DNA of 64,000 nucleotides from Acidimicrobiales bacterium (GTDB taxonomy: Bacteria; Actinomycetota; Acidimicrobiia; Acidimicrobiales; RAAP-2), in NCBI GenBank assembly GCA_017883135.1, contig JADGOE010000005.1:1-64000 (forward strand), in the 5' to 3' direction. Position 1 is the first letter of the stretch, and each line of letters opens with the position of its first letter. The position numbers and the translations under genes were made by a program. Under the pieces are notes generated by a model. The model was not told where the DNA came from, searched no databases, and worked only from the letters and a program-made list of their open reading frames with translations. This document shows, piece after piece, positions 1 through 9,578 of the stretch.

Positions 1-118
1 AGGGAAATGCGACTTTGAACATCGTCATTTTCCCAGCTGGGGAGGCTCTTTCCGCGGATGCGCGACTAACCAATCAAGTCATTGGTCGGTGCTTCCAGGT
101 TTAGGAGCGGATCCGAAC
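1..118. other. Non-coding edge region
   Basis: No convincing reading frame is visible here. An AGGAG motif at 103-107 serves as ribosome binding site for the gene starting at 119. Nothing else is recognised. Confidence 0.5.
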
Positions 119-517
119 ATGCTTGCCTACACCTATCCGATACTGGGCCTCTTCTGGACGATGCTGGAGTTCTTCGTCTTCGTTCTGTGGATCTGGCTTC
201 TCATCTTCATCTTCATGGACATCTTCCGGAGTCACGACATGGGTGGTCTCGCCAAGGCGGTGTGGGTGATCTTCGTCATCATCCTTCCGTTCCTCGGGGT
301 CCTGATCTACCTGATCGCCCGCGGCGGAAGCATGCACGAGCGCGCCGAGGCCCAGGCAGCCCAGCAGCAGAAGGCCTTCGACGCCTATGTGAAGCAGGCC
401 GCCGGCACGACCGGCGGGAGCAACGTCGACCAACTGGCCAAACTGGCAGACCTGAAGGCCAAGGGCGTCATCACCGATGCCGAATTCGAGGCTCAGAAAG
501 CCAAGCTGCTCAGCTGA
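119..517 (+). CDS. Small membrane protein, PLDc_N-like segment plus SHOCT tail
   Basis: A 132-residue protein. Two hydrophobic segments (about residues 8-34 and 45-68) are joined by a short charged loop with DIFRSHDMGG, the pattern of the PLDc_N phospholipase-D-nuclease N-terminal domain without any nuclease. After a Gln/Ala-rich linker the last 25 or so residues (LAKLADLKAKGVITDAEFEA) match a SHOCT motif, a short C-terminal oligomerisation module. ATG 119 is preferred over GTG 89 because AGGAG lies 11 nt upstream of it. This architecture is common in actinobacteria and its function is unknown; a membrane-associated regulatory or scaffold role is only a guess. Confidence 0.75.
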   Translation: MLAYTYPILGLFWTMLEFFVFVLWIWLLIFIFMDIFRSHDMGGLAKAVWVIFVIILPFLGVLIYLIARGGSMHERAEAQAAQQQKAFDAYVKQAAGTTGGSNVDQLAKLADLKAKGVITDAEFEAQKAKLLS

Positions 518-591
518 TCCCATCCGGGCGAACTCGAACTGGTCAGGGCAAAGTCCCGGCCGCTCCGAGTGGGCGACGGTAGTGTGGCCAT

Positions 592-1905
592 GTGGCGACG
601 GACGAACCGGACGGCGATGTCGAGGCACTGAAGCACAGCGTCGAGGAGCTCGAAAAGGAGAACGAGGCGCTCCGTCGGTCCGAGGGCGACCACGCGACCG
701 GCAAGGGCAAGGGCAAGCATCGGTGGAAGTCGATCTCGTCGTGGGTACTGGTGGTCGTGGCCTGCCTTCTGGCCGTGGTGTCGGTCTTCGTGGTCTTCGT
801 GCGCAACGAGCTGCTCAATACCGACACCTTCGTGAGCACGGTGACCCCACTGGCCAGCAACCCTGCCATCCAAGAAGCGGTCGCCAATCGGGTAAGCCAG
901 CGGCTCATCGCACAGACCGATGTGGAGCAGAAGGTGAAGAATGCGCTGCCCGATCGGGCAGGCTTCCTCGCCGTGCCCATCACCTCGGGGGTTCAGTCGG
1001 CCACCGACCAGATCACGCTGAAGCTTGTCGAGTCCTCGGCGTTCCAGAAGTTGTGGGCCGCAGCCATTCGTGACTCCCACAAGCAGTTGGCAGCGTTGCT
1101 GACCGGGTCGAACGAGGGTGCCTTGCAATCAAGCAACGGCGAGGTAACCGTCGACCTCACCCAGATCGAGGCCGCGGCGAAGAAGCAGCTCGACGCCAAG
1201 GGCCTGACTGTCTTCAACAAAGTGCCCACCTACCACGGCGCTGACCTGGTGCTGTTCCGGTCCACACAGTTGCTTCGCGTGCAGCGCTTGGTCAAGCTGC
1301 TCGAAAAGGTGGCGCTGGTGCTTCCGATCGTGGCACTGCTGTGCTTCGCCGGAAGCATCATCCTCACCGAGAACCGCCGCCGAGGGTTGGTGCGGGCGGC
1401 CGTGGGCCTTGCCCTGTCGATGGCGTTGGTCCTCGTGGTGGCGTCGGTGGGCCGGAACCAGTACCTCTCGTCGCTCCTTCCTTCGCAGCCGAAGGATGCG
1501 GCGACCGTGGTGATCGACACGGTGAGCGCCGTGCTACTCGACACCATCCGCACCGTCATGATCGTGGCGGCACTCGTCGCCGTCGGCGCACTGATCGCCG
1601 GCAATGCCCACCTCAGATCGTGGCTCGGCAACAGAGGGGCGCCTTCGTGGATGACCGAGGGCCCGGTGCACGGGTTCGCCGCCGCCCACCGCAAGGGTCT
1701 GCAGTGGGGTGTGCTCGGGCTCGGTCTGCTGCTGCTGGTGGCGTGGAGCAACCCGACGCCGTTGGTGGCTGTGGTGGTCGTCCTTGTCGCGCTGGGATTG
1801 GTGGGATTGGTGGGCCTGTTCGCGCGCCGGAGGCCGGTTCCTGTGGCGACCGGCCACCAAGCAGGTGATGTCCCCGGCGCGGGCGTCGGCTCTCCCAAGG
1901 AGTGA
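592..1905 (+). CDS. Actinobacterial integral membrane protein of unknown function
   Basis: A 437-residue protein starting at GTG 592. The first 45 residues are a charged, probably coiled-coil cytoplasmic segment (repeated Glu/Lys, then GKGKGKH). One membrane helix (about 50-70) follows, then an extracytoplasmic domain of about 145 residues. A cluster of hydrophobic helices follows (about 235-255, 265-285, 320-345, 370-395). The C-terminal tail is Pro/Gly rich. The layout matches generic 'integral membrane protein' families of actinobacteria. No catalytic motif is visible and no function is assigned. Confidence 0.7.
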   Translation: MATDEPDGDVEALKHSVEELEKENEALRRSEGDHATGKGKGKHRWKSISSWVLVVVACLLAVVSVFVVFVRNELLNTDTFVSTVTPLASNPAIQEAVANRVSQRLIAQTDVEQKVKNALPDRAGFLAVPITSGVQSATDQITLKLVESSAFQKLWAAAIRDSHKQLAALLTGSNEGALQSSNGEVTVDLTQIEAAAKKQLDAKGLTVFNKVPTYHGADLVLFRSTQLLRVQRLVKLLEKVALVLPIVALLCFAGSIILTENRRRGLVRAAVGLALSMALVLVVASVGRNQYLSSLLPSQPKDAATVVIDTVSAVLLDTIRTVMIVAALVAVGALIAGNAHLRSWLGNRGAPSWMTEGPVHGFAAAHRKGLQWGVLGLGLLLLVAWSNPTPLVAVVVVLVALGLVGLVGLFARRRPVPVATGHQAGDVPGAGVGSPKE

Positions 1906-1933
1906 AGCAGCAGCCCGGCGAGGACGACCGCGG

Positions 1934-4900
1934 TCAGGGGGTCGTCGCGGTCGTTCCCCCGCTCGAAGCGGCGTCGCCTTCGGGCAACCCGGTCGACTCA
2001 CCGTTCTCGTCCCACTGCCCGATCGAGGCGAGGAACTGGTCGGTCTCCCGCTGAGCGGCGACCATCCGCTTCTCCGCGCCGGTGGCCAGCAGCCTGCCCA
2101 GCACCGGGATCTCCCAGAGTGATTCGGCTCGCAGGATGGCCATCACCACCGGCACCAGGTGCTCGGCGGTGTCGAAGACCACATAGCGGGGCAGCCACTC
2201 GGGCTCGTACTTGGCATTGAACCGCCAGAGCGACTCGATCTGGGCGAAGTTCGACAACCGCTTCAAGAACCAGCGTTCGGCCCGCTGCACTGTGCCGTCG
2301 CCCCTGTCGCCCGACAAGGTCGAGCGCAGGGCCGCGAAGTTGAGGCTGAGGCCCTCGTAGCCACCGGACCGGAGGTGTTCGATGGTCGAGCACAGGGCGA
2401 AGTCCAACAGCCCGTTGGGGTGGTCGCCCGGGTCCCGCCGCATCAGGTCGAGGGAGAACCCATTGATGCCGGGGGCCGGTACGAACTGGCACATGGCCAC
2501 CGCCGCACCGTCGGGCGCGCGGACCACCGCCATGAGTAGCCCGGTGTCCCTCGGATCGAACACCCGACCGAGCATCATCGAGAATCCTCGTTCGTACTCG
2601 CCCTGCCGACTGAGGCGCATCAGCGCGGTGAGCTCATTGGAGAGGGAGGGGTCGATGTTGGCCGGATCGTGGAAGGTGGCGGTGTACCCGTACTTCTTGA
2701 TCCTGTTGTGGGCCTGGCGCAGCCCCTTCATCTCGCCACCGGCCAGGGTGAAGGACTGGACCTTCACCACCGCCTCGTCCCCGAGGTAGATGTTGTGCAT
2801 TCCCGAGTCGCGGTAGATGGGCAGCCACTCCTCGCCGGAGCCCATCACCGCGGTGATCCAGCCGTGGCTGTCGGCAAACTGGCGGAAGGCCCCCCAGACC
2901 TGGCGGCGTTCGTTGCGGGGACCGATCGGGTCAGGGGAGATCAGGCAGATCCCTCCGTAGACGGCGTAGGCGACCAGGCTGTCGCGATGGAAGAACCACC
3001 TCTTGTCCGACCGGAGGGCGAAGTAGTCGAGGGTCGAGGAGCCGTGGCGCCGCACGATGTCACGGGCCCTGAATTCCGCGGCCCGGCCCGAGCTCAACCT
3101 TCGGTCGACCACCGGCCGGGTGAGCAGGAAGAGCGTCACGGCCACCAGCGACAGTCCGATGGTCAAGAGGGCCGGCGAAAGGAAGCGGTCGGCCCGGTGG
3201 GGGAGCGGCACCGTCCGGATGCCGACGAATCGTTCGGAAACGGCCCACAGCGCGGTCCACCACGGGATGTTGGTGTGATGTAGGCGGCCGATGTGGGTGA
3301 ACAGTTCGATGGAGGCGGCCGCGACGACGGTGATGCCGGCCACTCCGATCCCCAGCGCCAGCAGGGCCGACCGGAGCGACGACCAGTCCGATGCGGATTG
3401 GAACTCTTTCCGATTGGTGACCAGCAGCACCAGGACGGCGGCCGCGACCAGTGACTCCTCGATGTCGGCCCCGGCGACCATGTGCAGGAAGATGGTGCCC
3501 GCCAACAGGACTACGGCCACCCGCCAGGCCCGCCGCTGGCCGCGCAGGATGCCGCGACCCAGGGCGATCAGTGCCAGTCCGGCCACGGCGATGAGTGCCC
3601 CGGCCGCCACACTGGCACGCAGCGGCAGGTACTGGGCTACCACATGCAGCCGCCCGCGCAGTGGTGGGGTGATGGCATCGAGCAGGTCGATGATGCCGGC
3701 CAGCAGGATCGCTGCCGCCGCCAGGCGACGCACCCGTCTGGTCCGGCGATGGGCCTGGCGCAGGTCGGTTGCCGGGGGCCACGAGTCGCCCATCGGGTAC
3801 GAGGCGACGAGCGTCGGATGCAGGGTCCCGGCGCTGCGCCCCCTGGTGACCACCCGTTCGAGGTAGCTCGGGGAGGGCAGGTCGGTGTGGGCCAACAGCA
3901 TCCGGACGTGCAGTTCGGCACCCGTCTCGAGCTCGACCCAGCTCACTCGCTGGCTGTGCAGGAAGACCGGCGGGAGCCCCAACCTGCCGCGGTGCTCCTC
4001 CACCACCTCTGCAGTGGCACCCACGTTGGCGTAGAAGCCCACACCCAGGTTGGTCAGCTCCGACTGGAAGGTCGCCGCGGTGATCAGGCCCGCGTAGCCG
4101 TGGGCAACCACCCGCCGGGCGTCACCCCGGGCGGTGTCGTTGGCCCCCGCCTCGGACTGCACCGTCTCCAAGGCGCCGCCGCCGAGGATGGACCACATGC
4201 GGCGGCTGAGCAGGCCGAGCACCAGCGCCATGACCACCAGCACCACCAGGGCCACCAGCGAGGCGACCACGAGCTGGTCGTTGAGGTCGGCCTGGTGGGC
4301 GTGGCGAATCGCCCGGCCCGGCAGTCCGGACCCGACGTGCCCGAGCACCCACGGGGTCGCGGCCACCCGCAGCAACATGGCGACCACGAACGGCACCAGG
4401 AGCCACCAGGCATAGCGACCGAAGCGGCGGTACAGCGTTCGAGAGACCACGAATCGTGACAGGGCCGACGGGTCGCTCAGGCGGTTGAGGCCGGCCAACC
4501 AGGGGGCATCCTCGGTGGACTGTGCAGCCAGGATCCGCCACCCCTTGCCGGCCGATGACTGGCCGATGATGCCCGGTTTGGCGTCGGCTGCAGGGTTGAA
4601 CTCCGTCTCGGGCCCGCTGCAGCCAGCTGCATAGGCGTGCTCGCCCGGCTCCACCCGCACCACCCGCTCGCCGGTGAGGGTGTGGAGGTGGAGGTCCACC
4701 GGCCCGTGTTGTTCCACTCCCATCGCAGCGACGGCGGCGATGTTGTCGGGGTCGGTGTCGTACCCCGGCTCGTGGGTCCCGGTCTGGCGGATGACCCGAC
4801 GCTCGTCGACGAGGAGGAAGCGGGCCAGCGCCTGTGCGAGTGCCGGGTGGGCCTCGATCGAACGGCGCGCCTCGGCCGCGGGCGTCTCCGTCCCGGTGAG

Positions 4901-5155
4901 GTCGAACAGGTTGCCGGCGATGATCAGGATGCCCGGACCGTCCCAGGTGTCGAGGGCCCGGGCGAGTTCGGCGGTGACCGCGGATGTCGACGGCGTGGCA
5001 CGGGGTGTGAGCAGCAGGTCACTGACCACCATCACCCGCCGTCCCAGCGGCACTTCGACCGGGGTGCCACCGGGCTCCGGCGTCAGCGAGGCGGCGGCGT
5101 TCGGCATCAGCCCGTCGGTCCCCACCCCTCCCAGCGAATGTGTGGTCGTGGTCAC
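1934..5155 (-). CDS. MprF/LysX-type aminoacyl-phosphatidylglycerol synthase fused to a degenerate metallophosphoesterase domain
   Basis: A 1,073-residue membrane protein. Residues about 40-215 look like a calcineurin-type phosphoesterase fold (VMVVSDLL, IIAGNLFDL, TGTHE), but the usual DxH, GDxxD and GNHD motifs read DLL, GNxxD and GTHE. Two helices follow (about 245-320), then a soluble loop. A multi-helix block covers about 475-690. The C-terminal 350 residues match the LPG-synthase/DUF2156 GNAT-like domain (LDYFALRSDKRWFF, YGGICLISPDPIGP), which in MprF and LysX transfers an amino acid from aminoacyl-tRNA to phosphatidylglycerol. GTG 5155 is chosen; ATG 5107 is the alternative. The frame runs open upstream to 6451 but there it overlaps acsA, so that part is rejected. 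The substrate amino acid cannot be told. Confidence 0.8.
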   Translation of the reverse strand: MTTTTHSLGGVGTDGLMPNAAASLTPEPGGTPVEVPLGRRVMVVSDLLLTPRATPSTSAVTAELARALDTWDGPGILIIAGNLFDLTGTETPAAEARRSIEAHPALAQALARFLLVDERRVIRQTGTHEPGYDTDPDNIAAVAAMGVEQHGPVDLHLHTLTGERVVRVEPGEHAYAAGCSGPETEFNPAADAKPGIIGQSSAGKGWRILAAQSTEDAPWLAGLNRLSDPSALSRFVVSRTLYRRFGRYAWWLLVPFVVAMLLRVAATPWVLGHVGSGLPGRAIRHAHQADLNDQLVVASLVALVVLVVMALVLGLLSRRMWSILGGGALETVQSEAGANDTARGDARRVVAHGYAGLITAATFQSELTNLGVGFYANVGATAEVVEEHRGRLGLPPVFLHSQRVSWVELETGAELHVRMLLAHTDLPSPSYLERVVTRGRSAGTLHPTLVASYPMGDSWPPATDLRQAHRRTRRVRRLAAAAILLAGIIDLLDAITPPLRGRLHVVAQYLPLRASVAAGALIAVAGLALIALGRGILRGQRRAWRVAVVLLAGTIFLHMVAGADIEESLVAAAVLVLLVTNRKEFQSASDWSSLRSALLALGIGVAGITVVAAASIELFTHIGRLHHTNIPWWTALWAVSERFVGIRTVPLPHRADRFLSPALLTIGLSLVAVTLFLLTRPVVDRRLSSGRAAEFRARDIVRRHGSSTLDYFALRSDKRWFFHRDSLVAYAVYGGICLISPDPIGPRNERRQVWGAFRQFADSHGWITAVMGSGEEWLPIYRDSGMHNIYLGDEAVVKVQSFTLAGGEMKGLRQAHNRIKKYGYTATFHDPANIDPSLSNELTALMRLSRQGEYERGFSMMLGRVFDPRDTGLLMAVVRAPDGAAVAMCQFVPAPGINGFSLDLMRRDPGDHPNGLLDFALCSTIEHLRSGGYEGLSLNFAALRSTLSGDRGDGTVQRAERWFLKRLSNFAQIESLWRFNAKYEPEWLPRYVVFDTAEHLVPVVMAILRAESLWEIPVLGRLLATGAEKRMVAAQRETDQFLASIGQWDENGESTGLPEGDAASSGGTTATTP

Positions 5156-5185
5156 GTCCCCCTCATCGTAGAGCCCCCCCGGCGT

Positions 5186-5191
5186 TAGGCT
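5186..5191 (+). promoter_or_regulatory. Putative -10 box of acsA
   Basis: TAGGCT fits the TAnnnT actinobacterial -10 pattern and lies in the 93-bp gap between the divergent synthase gene and acsA. It would give a leader of about 50 nt. No clear -35 is visible. Confidence 0.4.
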
Positions 5192-5248
5192 GAGGCGCGT
5201 CGTGGCGGAGCGGTCTCTGCCACAAGCAGAAAAATGGACAGGGGAGCG

Positions 5249-7279
5249 ATGCCTGACGACGCAGCACACCAACCCGACGGTGGGGCCCCGACCTCGTCCG
5301 AACCCACCATCGAGGACTACTTGTCCGAGGACCGGGTGTTCCCCCCCTCCGCGGAGTTCCGGAGGCAGGCGGTGGTCTCGGACCCGGCCGTCTACCAGCA
5401 GGCAGCTGACGAGTGGCCCGACTTCTGGGCGCAGCAGGCCGGCGCCCTCGACTGGTTCCGCACCTGGGACACCGTGCTCGAGTGGGACCTGCCGTTCGCC
5501 CGGTGGTTCGACGGTGGCACGCTCAACGTCTCCTACAACTGCCTCGACCGCCATGTGGCCGCCGGACGGGGCGACAAGGTAGCGTTCCACTGGGAGGGTG
5601 AGCCGGGCGACACCCGGACCATCACCTACGGCCAGCTGTTGACCGACGTGTCGAGGTTCGCCAACGTGCTGCGCGGCCTGGGTGTCGGTCGTGGCGACCG
5701 GGTGGCGATCTACATGCCGATGATCCCGGAGCTGACCGTGGCCATGTTGGCCTGCACCCGCATCGGAGCGGTCCACTCCGTGGTGTTCGGCGGGTTCTCG
5801 TCCGAGGCACTGCGCGACAGGATCCTCGATGCCGAGGCGCGGGTGGTGCTCACCGCAGACGGAGGGTGGCGACGAGGCGCCCTGGTCGGGTTGAAGGCCA
5901 GCGTGGATGTGGCGGTATCGGAGTCGCCGTGTGTGGACCATGTGGTGGTGGTCCGTCGGGTCGGTGACATCGCCGGGCTCACCATGACCGAGGGACGCGA
6001 CCACTGGTGGCACGAGTTGCTGAGCGGCGACGACAGTGCCGCAGGCGGTGCGCCGTCCGACCAGTGCGAGCCGGAGCACATGGCGGCCGAGGACCTGCTG
6101 TTCATCCTCTACACCTCGGGCACCACCGCAGCGCCCAAGGGCATCATGCACACCACCGGCGGTTACCTGACCCAGGTGGCCTACACCCACCGGGTGGTCT
6201 TCGACCTCCATCCCGAACGCGACGTCTACTGGTGTGCAGCCGACATCGGGTGGGTCACCGGCCACAGCTACATCGTCTACGGGCCCTTGGCGAACGGTGC
6301 CACCTCGGTCATGTACGAGGGGACGCCCGACTTCCCCGATCGTGACCGCTGGTGGTCGATCATCGAGCGCTACGGGGTGACCATCCTCTACACCGCGCCG
6401 ACCGCCATCCGGACGTTCATGAAGTGGGGGACCACCTACCCGGAACGCCACGACCTGACCTCACTGCGGGTCCTCGGCTCGGTCGGTGAGCCGATCAACC
6501 CCGAGGCCTGGATGTGGTACTCCACCCATATCGGTGGCGGGAGCTGCCCGGTGGTGGACACCTGGTGGCAGACGGAGACCGGCGCCATCATGATCGCCCC
6601 ACTGCCCGGGATCACTGCGACCAAGCCGGGGTCGGCCACGTTCCCCGTGCCGGGTATCGGCGTGGAACTGGTGGACGAGGAGGGCATCCGGGTTGAGCGG
6701 GGTGGGGGCTACCTCACCCTGACCACGCCGTGGCCCGCGATGCTCCGGGGCATCTACGGCGACCCCGAGCGCTACATGGAGACCTACTGGACCCGGTTCG
6801 CCGGCCGGTACTTCGCCGGTGACGGGGCCAAGCTCGACGACGACGGGTACCTGTGGCTGCTCGGCCGGGTCGATGACGTGATGAACGTGTCGGGCCACCG
6901 GATCTCCACCACCGAAGTGGAGTCGGCCCTCGTGGACCACTACCTGGTCGCCGAGTCCGCGGTGGTCGGGGCCGTCGACGCCACCACCGGGCAGGCCATC
7001 GTGGCGTTCGTCACCCTGGTGGCCGACGCCGGGGCACCGAGCGACGACCGGGGCCAAGAGCTCAGGGCCCACGTGGCCGCAAAGATCGGCCCCATCGCCC
7101 GGCCGAGGACGGTGGTGTTCACCGACGAGCTCCCGAAGACCCGTAGTGGGAAGATCATGCGCAGGCTCTTGCGCGACGTGGCCGAGGGCCGGATGCTCGG
7201 GGACACCACCACGCTCGCCGATCCGGCGGTGGTCGAGGAGATCCGGCGGCTTGCGGCGAGCTCGCCGACCGAAGAGTGA
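5249..7279 (+). CDS. acsA: Acetyl-CoA synthetase (AMP-forming)
   Basis: A 676-residue ANL-family ligase converting acetate, ATP and CoA to acetyl-CoA via acetyl-AMP in the cytosol. Visible are the P-loop-like [11 protein letters not shown], the [11 protein letters not shown] adenylate signature, the tryptophan-rich [16 protein letters not shown] characteristic of acetate-specific enzymes, and near the C-terminus [12 protein letters not shown] with the Lys normally controlled by reversible acetylation. Length fits Acs (about 650). ATG 5249 follows an AGGGG motif. ATG 5234, 15 nt upstream and in frame, lacks one and is the alternative. The next gene overlaps its stop codon by 4 nt. Confidence 0.92.
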   Translation: MPDDAAHQPDGGAPTSSEPTIEDYLSEDRVFPPSAEFRRQAVVSDPAVYQQAADEWPDFWAQQAGALDWFRTWDTVLEWDLPFARWFDGGTLNVSYNCLDRHVAAGRGDKVAFHWEGEPGDTRTITYGQLLTDVSRFANVLRGLGVGRGDRVAIYMPMIPELTVAMLACTRIGAVHSVVFGGFSSEALRDRILDAEARVVLTADGGWRRGALVGLKASVDVAVSESPCVDHVVVVRRVGDIAGLTMTEGRDHWWHELLSGDDSAAGGAPSDQCEPEHMAAEDLLFILYTSGTTAAPKGIMHTTGGYLTQVAYTHRVVFDLHPERDVYWCAADIGWVTGHSYIVYGPLANGATSVMYEGTPDFPDRDRWWSIIERYGVTILYTAPTAIRTFMKWGTTYPERHDLTSLRVLGSVGEPINPEAWMWYSTHIGGGSCPVVDTWWQTETGAIMIAPLPGITATKPGSATFPVPGIGVELVDEEGIRVERGGGYLTLTTPWPAMLRGIYGDPERYMETYWTRFAGRYFAGDGAKLDDDGYLWLLGRVDDVMNVSGHRISTTEVESALVDHYLVAESAVVGAVDATTGQAIVAFVTLVADAGAPSDDRGQELRAHVAAKIGPIARPRTVVFTDELPKTRSGKIMRRLLRDVAEGRMLGDTTTLADPAVVEEIRRLAASSPTEE

Positions 7280-7773
7280 GCCGGGTGACCGAACCGGCCA
7301 ACTGGGCATGGAACGGACCTGCCGTGGAGACGCCGGGCGAGGCAGTGGTGTTCGACGTGGACGGGGTGCTCTCGGACGCAGTCGGCCGTCAGCACTTCCT
7401 CGAGAGCGGGCGCCGCGACTGGGACCGGTTCTTCGACGCCTGCGGTGACGACCCGGTCATCGAGGAGCTGGCCAGGGTCCTCGAGCTCCTCGACTCGCGC
7501 CTACAGGTGATCCTGCTGACCGGCCGGCCGATGCGGGTCCAGCCGCAGACCTTGGCCTGGCTCCAACGGTACGGCCTGCGGTGGGACCTGTTGGTCATGC
7601 GGTCGCGGGGGGACTATGCCCAGGTGACCCGGTTCAAGCGGGACACCGTCGAGGATCTGCGGTCGCACGGGTTCGACCTGCGGCTGGCCTTCGAGGACGA
7701 CCCCGACAACTTCGCGATGTTCCACTCCGAGGGCATCCCCTGCGTGTACATCCATTCGGGGTACTACGAGTAG
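7276..7773 (+). CDS. HAD-superfamily phosphatase, PNK3P-like
   Basis: A 165-residue cytosolic HAD hydrolase. Motif I is FDVDGVLSD (nucleophile and acid-base Asp), motif II is VILLTGRP (Thr), and motif IV is AFEDDPDN. A small cap region with [13 protein letters not shown] lies between motifs I and II. The size and TGRP motif resemble polynucleotide 3'-phosphatase-like and related small phosphatases, but the substrate is unknown. Translation starts at a GTG overlapping the acsA stop (GTGA), so it is probably coupled to acsA. Its 3' end overlaps the 3' end of lnt on the other strand by 10 nt. Confidence 0.75.
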   Translation: MSRVTEPANWAWNGPAVETPGEAVVFDVDGVLSDAVGRQHFLESGRRDWDRFFDACGDDPVIEELARVLELLDSRLQVILLTGRPMRVQPQTLAWLQRYGLRWDLLVMRSRGDYAQVTRFKRDTVEDLRSHGFDLRLAFEDDPDNFAMFHSEGIPCVYIHSGYYE

Positions 7774-9578
7774 TCGTTCGCCGCGGGGAGGCCGGAAGCA
7801 CCGCGCCGCCGAGCCGCTGCCTTTGCCGCCCTTGCCCCTCGTGACGGGGTTGCGGCCAAGCGGTCCCGCCGGGCGGCCAGCAGCCAGGCGGCTACCAGAG
7901 CGAGGGCGGCGGCAGCGAGCATGGGCGGGTCGCCGTAGCGGACGTAGAGGGTCCACCCGACCCTGCGGGACATGGTGGAAAAGACGATCTGCTGGTTGCC
8001 GAGCCCCGAGCGCACCACCAGCGCGCCGCGATCGGTGATTGCCGCGCTGTACCCGGTGGGGGCTGCCTGCAGGAGGTCGCGGCCCTGCTCGACGGCTTGC
8101 ACGCGGGCACTGGCGAGCTCCTGGGTCGGCACCTGAGCGGTGGCATAGGAAGCGGTGTTGGTGGGGACGATCAGCAGCTGCGCGCCGGCCCGCACCGACG
8201 AACGGCCCCGGTCGCCGTAGAGGACCTCGAAGGAGACCATGGCCCCGAGCGGGGCAGCAGGTGTGGGTAACAGCCCGGTCGCCGTCCCCGGAAGCGCGTC
8301 CAGCGGCACTGCCGAAAGGTTGCCCAGGTGTTGGAAGAACCCCCGGCAGGGGACGTACTCGCCGAACGGGACCCGATGGACCTTCTCGTAGCGCGAGACA
8401 AGTGTCCCGTCCGGTCCCCATGCCACCACCTCGTTGCGGAACGCGGTCGCCGAGACCGTTTCGGTCACTCCCACCACCAGGGTGGCATTCAGGCTCTGCG
8501 CCAGGTTGGAGAGCACCGACTGCTCGGAGGACTGGGAAAGCGGGCCGTCGATGGCGACGACGTCTTCGGGCCAGACCACCAACCGGGGCGCACGGCCGCT
8601 GTCCAGCCGTTGCATGCGCTGGGTGGCCGCCAGCTGGGCGGCCAGCACCACCGCGGGGTGGATCTGGGACTTGCGGAAGCCGCGGGCCCCACCACCTTGG
8701 ACGGCGGCGGCCGACACCGTGCCCACGGAGCGACCGCCGTCGGGCGCGTGATCGGCAACGACCGAGATGCCCGCCACGGCCGAGAGGGCGATCACTCCGA
8801 CCAACGTCATCGGTCCCAGACCGGCGACCGCACCGTGCACGGTGCGGTGCCGGACTCCGGTCGCGGAAGCGCTCGCGGTCGACGGCCCAGGGCCGTCCGT
8901 TTCGGCCCGGGCGAACGCGCGAGCCCGTGCCCCGTCGCGGAGGGCGAGGGCAGCGGCCTCCGCCAAGGCCGCCAACCCCACGCCCCCGGCATAGACGGCA
9001 GCGATGAGGGCCAGCGGTCCGCCTATGCGGGACACGCCGAGGACCGGTCCACCGGCTTGACCGAGGAACACGCTTCCGAGGGGCAGGCCCCCGAACGGCC
9101 AGGTCATCCGCGCGGCCTCGGCCAGTGTCATCGCGGCCGGAAAGGCCAGGGCCCGGGCCGCAACCGGTCCTGTCGGAACGGCCAGGCAGGCCACTGCGAA
9201 GAAGCCCGCCTCGATGGCGATCAGTGCCAACGCCCCCAGCAGGGTGAAGGAGCGGACGAACATCAGGCCCGGCAGGAAGCAGCCGAGGCCGGCCAGCCAA
9301 CCCGCCCACAGCCTGGTGCGGGGGCGCAGGCCTCCCAGCCGCCACCAGAGCAGCCCGGCTGCGGGAAAGGCCAGGATCCACCATCCCCACGGAGGGAGGG
9401 AGAGGGCCAGGCCAACCCCGGATGCGAGGGCGGGCAGGGCGACCATGCCCCGCCGCGGAACGACCGCGTCGCTCCGGCGATGGGTCAGGCGCACCGTCGA
9501 AGGCCGCCAGGGGGGATCGGCCGGCCCACGGTCGAGGGGTGGTGCAGTCGTCGTCGTGGTTTCCGGCTCGGGACTCAT
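7764..9578 (-). CDS. lnt: Apolipoprotein N-acyltransferase-like protein, Ser at the usual catalytic Cys position
   Basis: A 604-residue membrane enzyme expected to N-acylate diacylglyceryl lipoproteins. The N-terminal half holds about eight hydrophobic segments (residues about 45-290), followed by a periplasmic-side nitrilase domain. Expected triad positions are Glu in VVWPED and Lys in YEKVHRVPFGEYVP. The nucleophile position, Cys in the usual CFE/CYE motif, reads VSFEV with Ser449 (codon 8232-8234). Downstream GAQLLIVPTNTASY and LQAAPTGYSA are conserved nitrilase features. ATG overlaps the hemY stop (ATGA), so it is the last gene of the heme operon. Whether Ser supports catalysis is unclear; actinobacterial Lnt paralogues vary here. 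Confidence 0.82.
   Translation of the reverse strand: MSPEPETTTTTAPPLDRGPADPPWRPSTVRLTHRRSDAVVPRRGMVALPALASGVGLALSLPPWGWWILAFPAAGLLWWRLGGLRPRTRLWAGWLAGLGCFLPGLMFVRSFTLLGALALIAIEAGFFAVACLAVPTGPVAARALAFPAAMTLAEAARMTWPFGGLPLGSVFLGQAGGPVLGVSRIGGPLALIAAVYAGGVGLAALAEAAALALRDGARARAFARAETDGPGPSTASASATGVRHRTVHGAVAGLGPMTLVGVIALSAVAGISVVADHAPDGGRSVGTVSAAAVQGGGARGFRKSQIHPAVVLAAQLAATQRMQRLDSGRAPRLVVWPEDVVAIDGPLSQSSEQSVLSNLAQSLNATLVVGVTETVSATAFRNEVVAWGPDGTLVSRYEKVHRVPFGEYVPCRGFFQHLGNLSAVPLDALPGTATGLLPTPAAPLGAMVSFEVLYGDRGRSSVRAGAQLLIVPTNTASYATAQVPTQELASARVQAVEQGRDLLQAAPTGYSAAITDRGALVVRSGLGNQQIVFSTMSRRVGWTLYVRYGDPPMLAAAALALVAAWLLAARRDRLAATPSRGARAAKAAARRRGASGLPAANDYS

Noticed and set aside
5156-6451. Upstream extension of the MprF-like minus-strand frame
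   Set aside because: The frame stays open through acsA on the opposite strand, but its translation there is Gly/His/Asp-rich shadow sequence. acsA is clearly real, so the start is placed at 5155.
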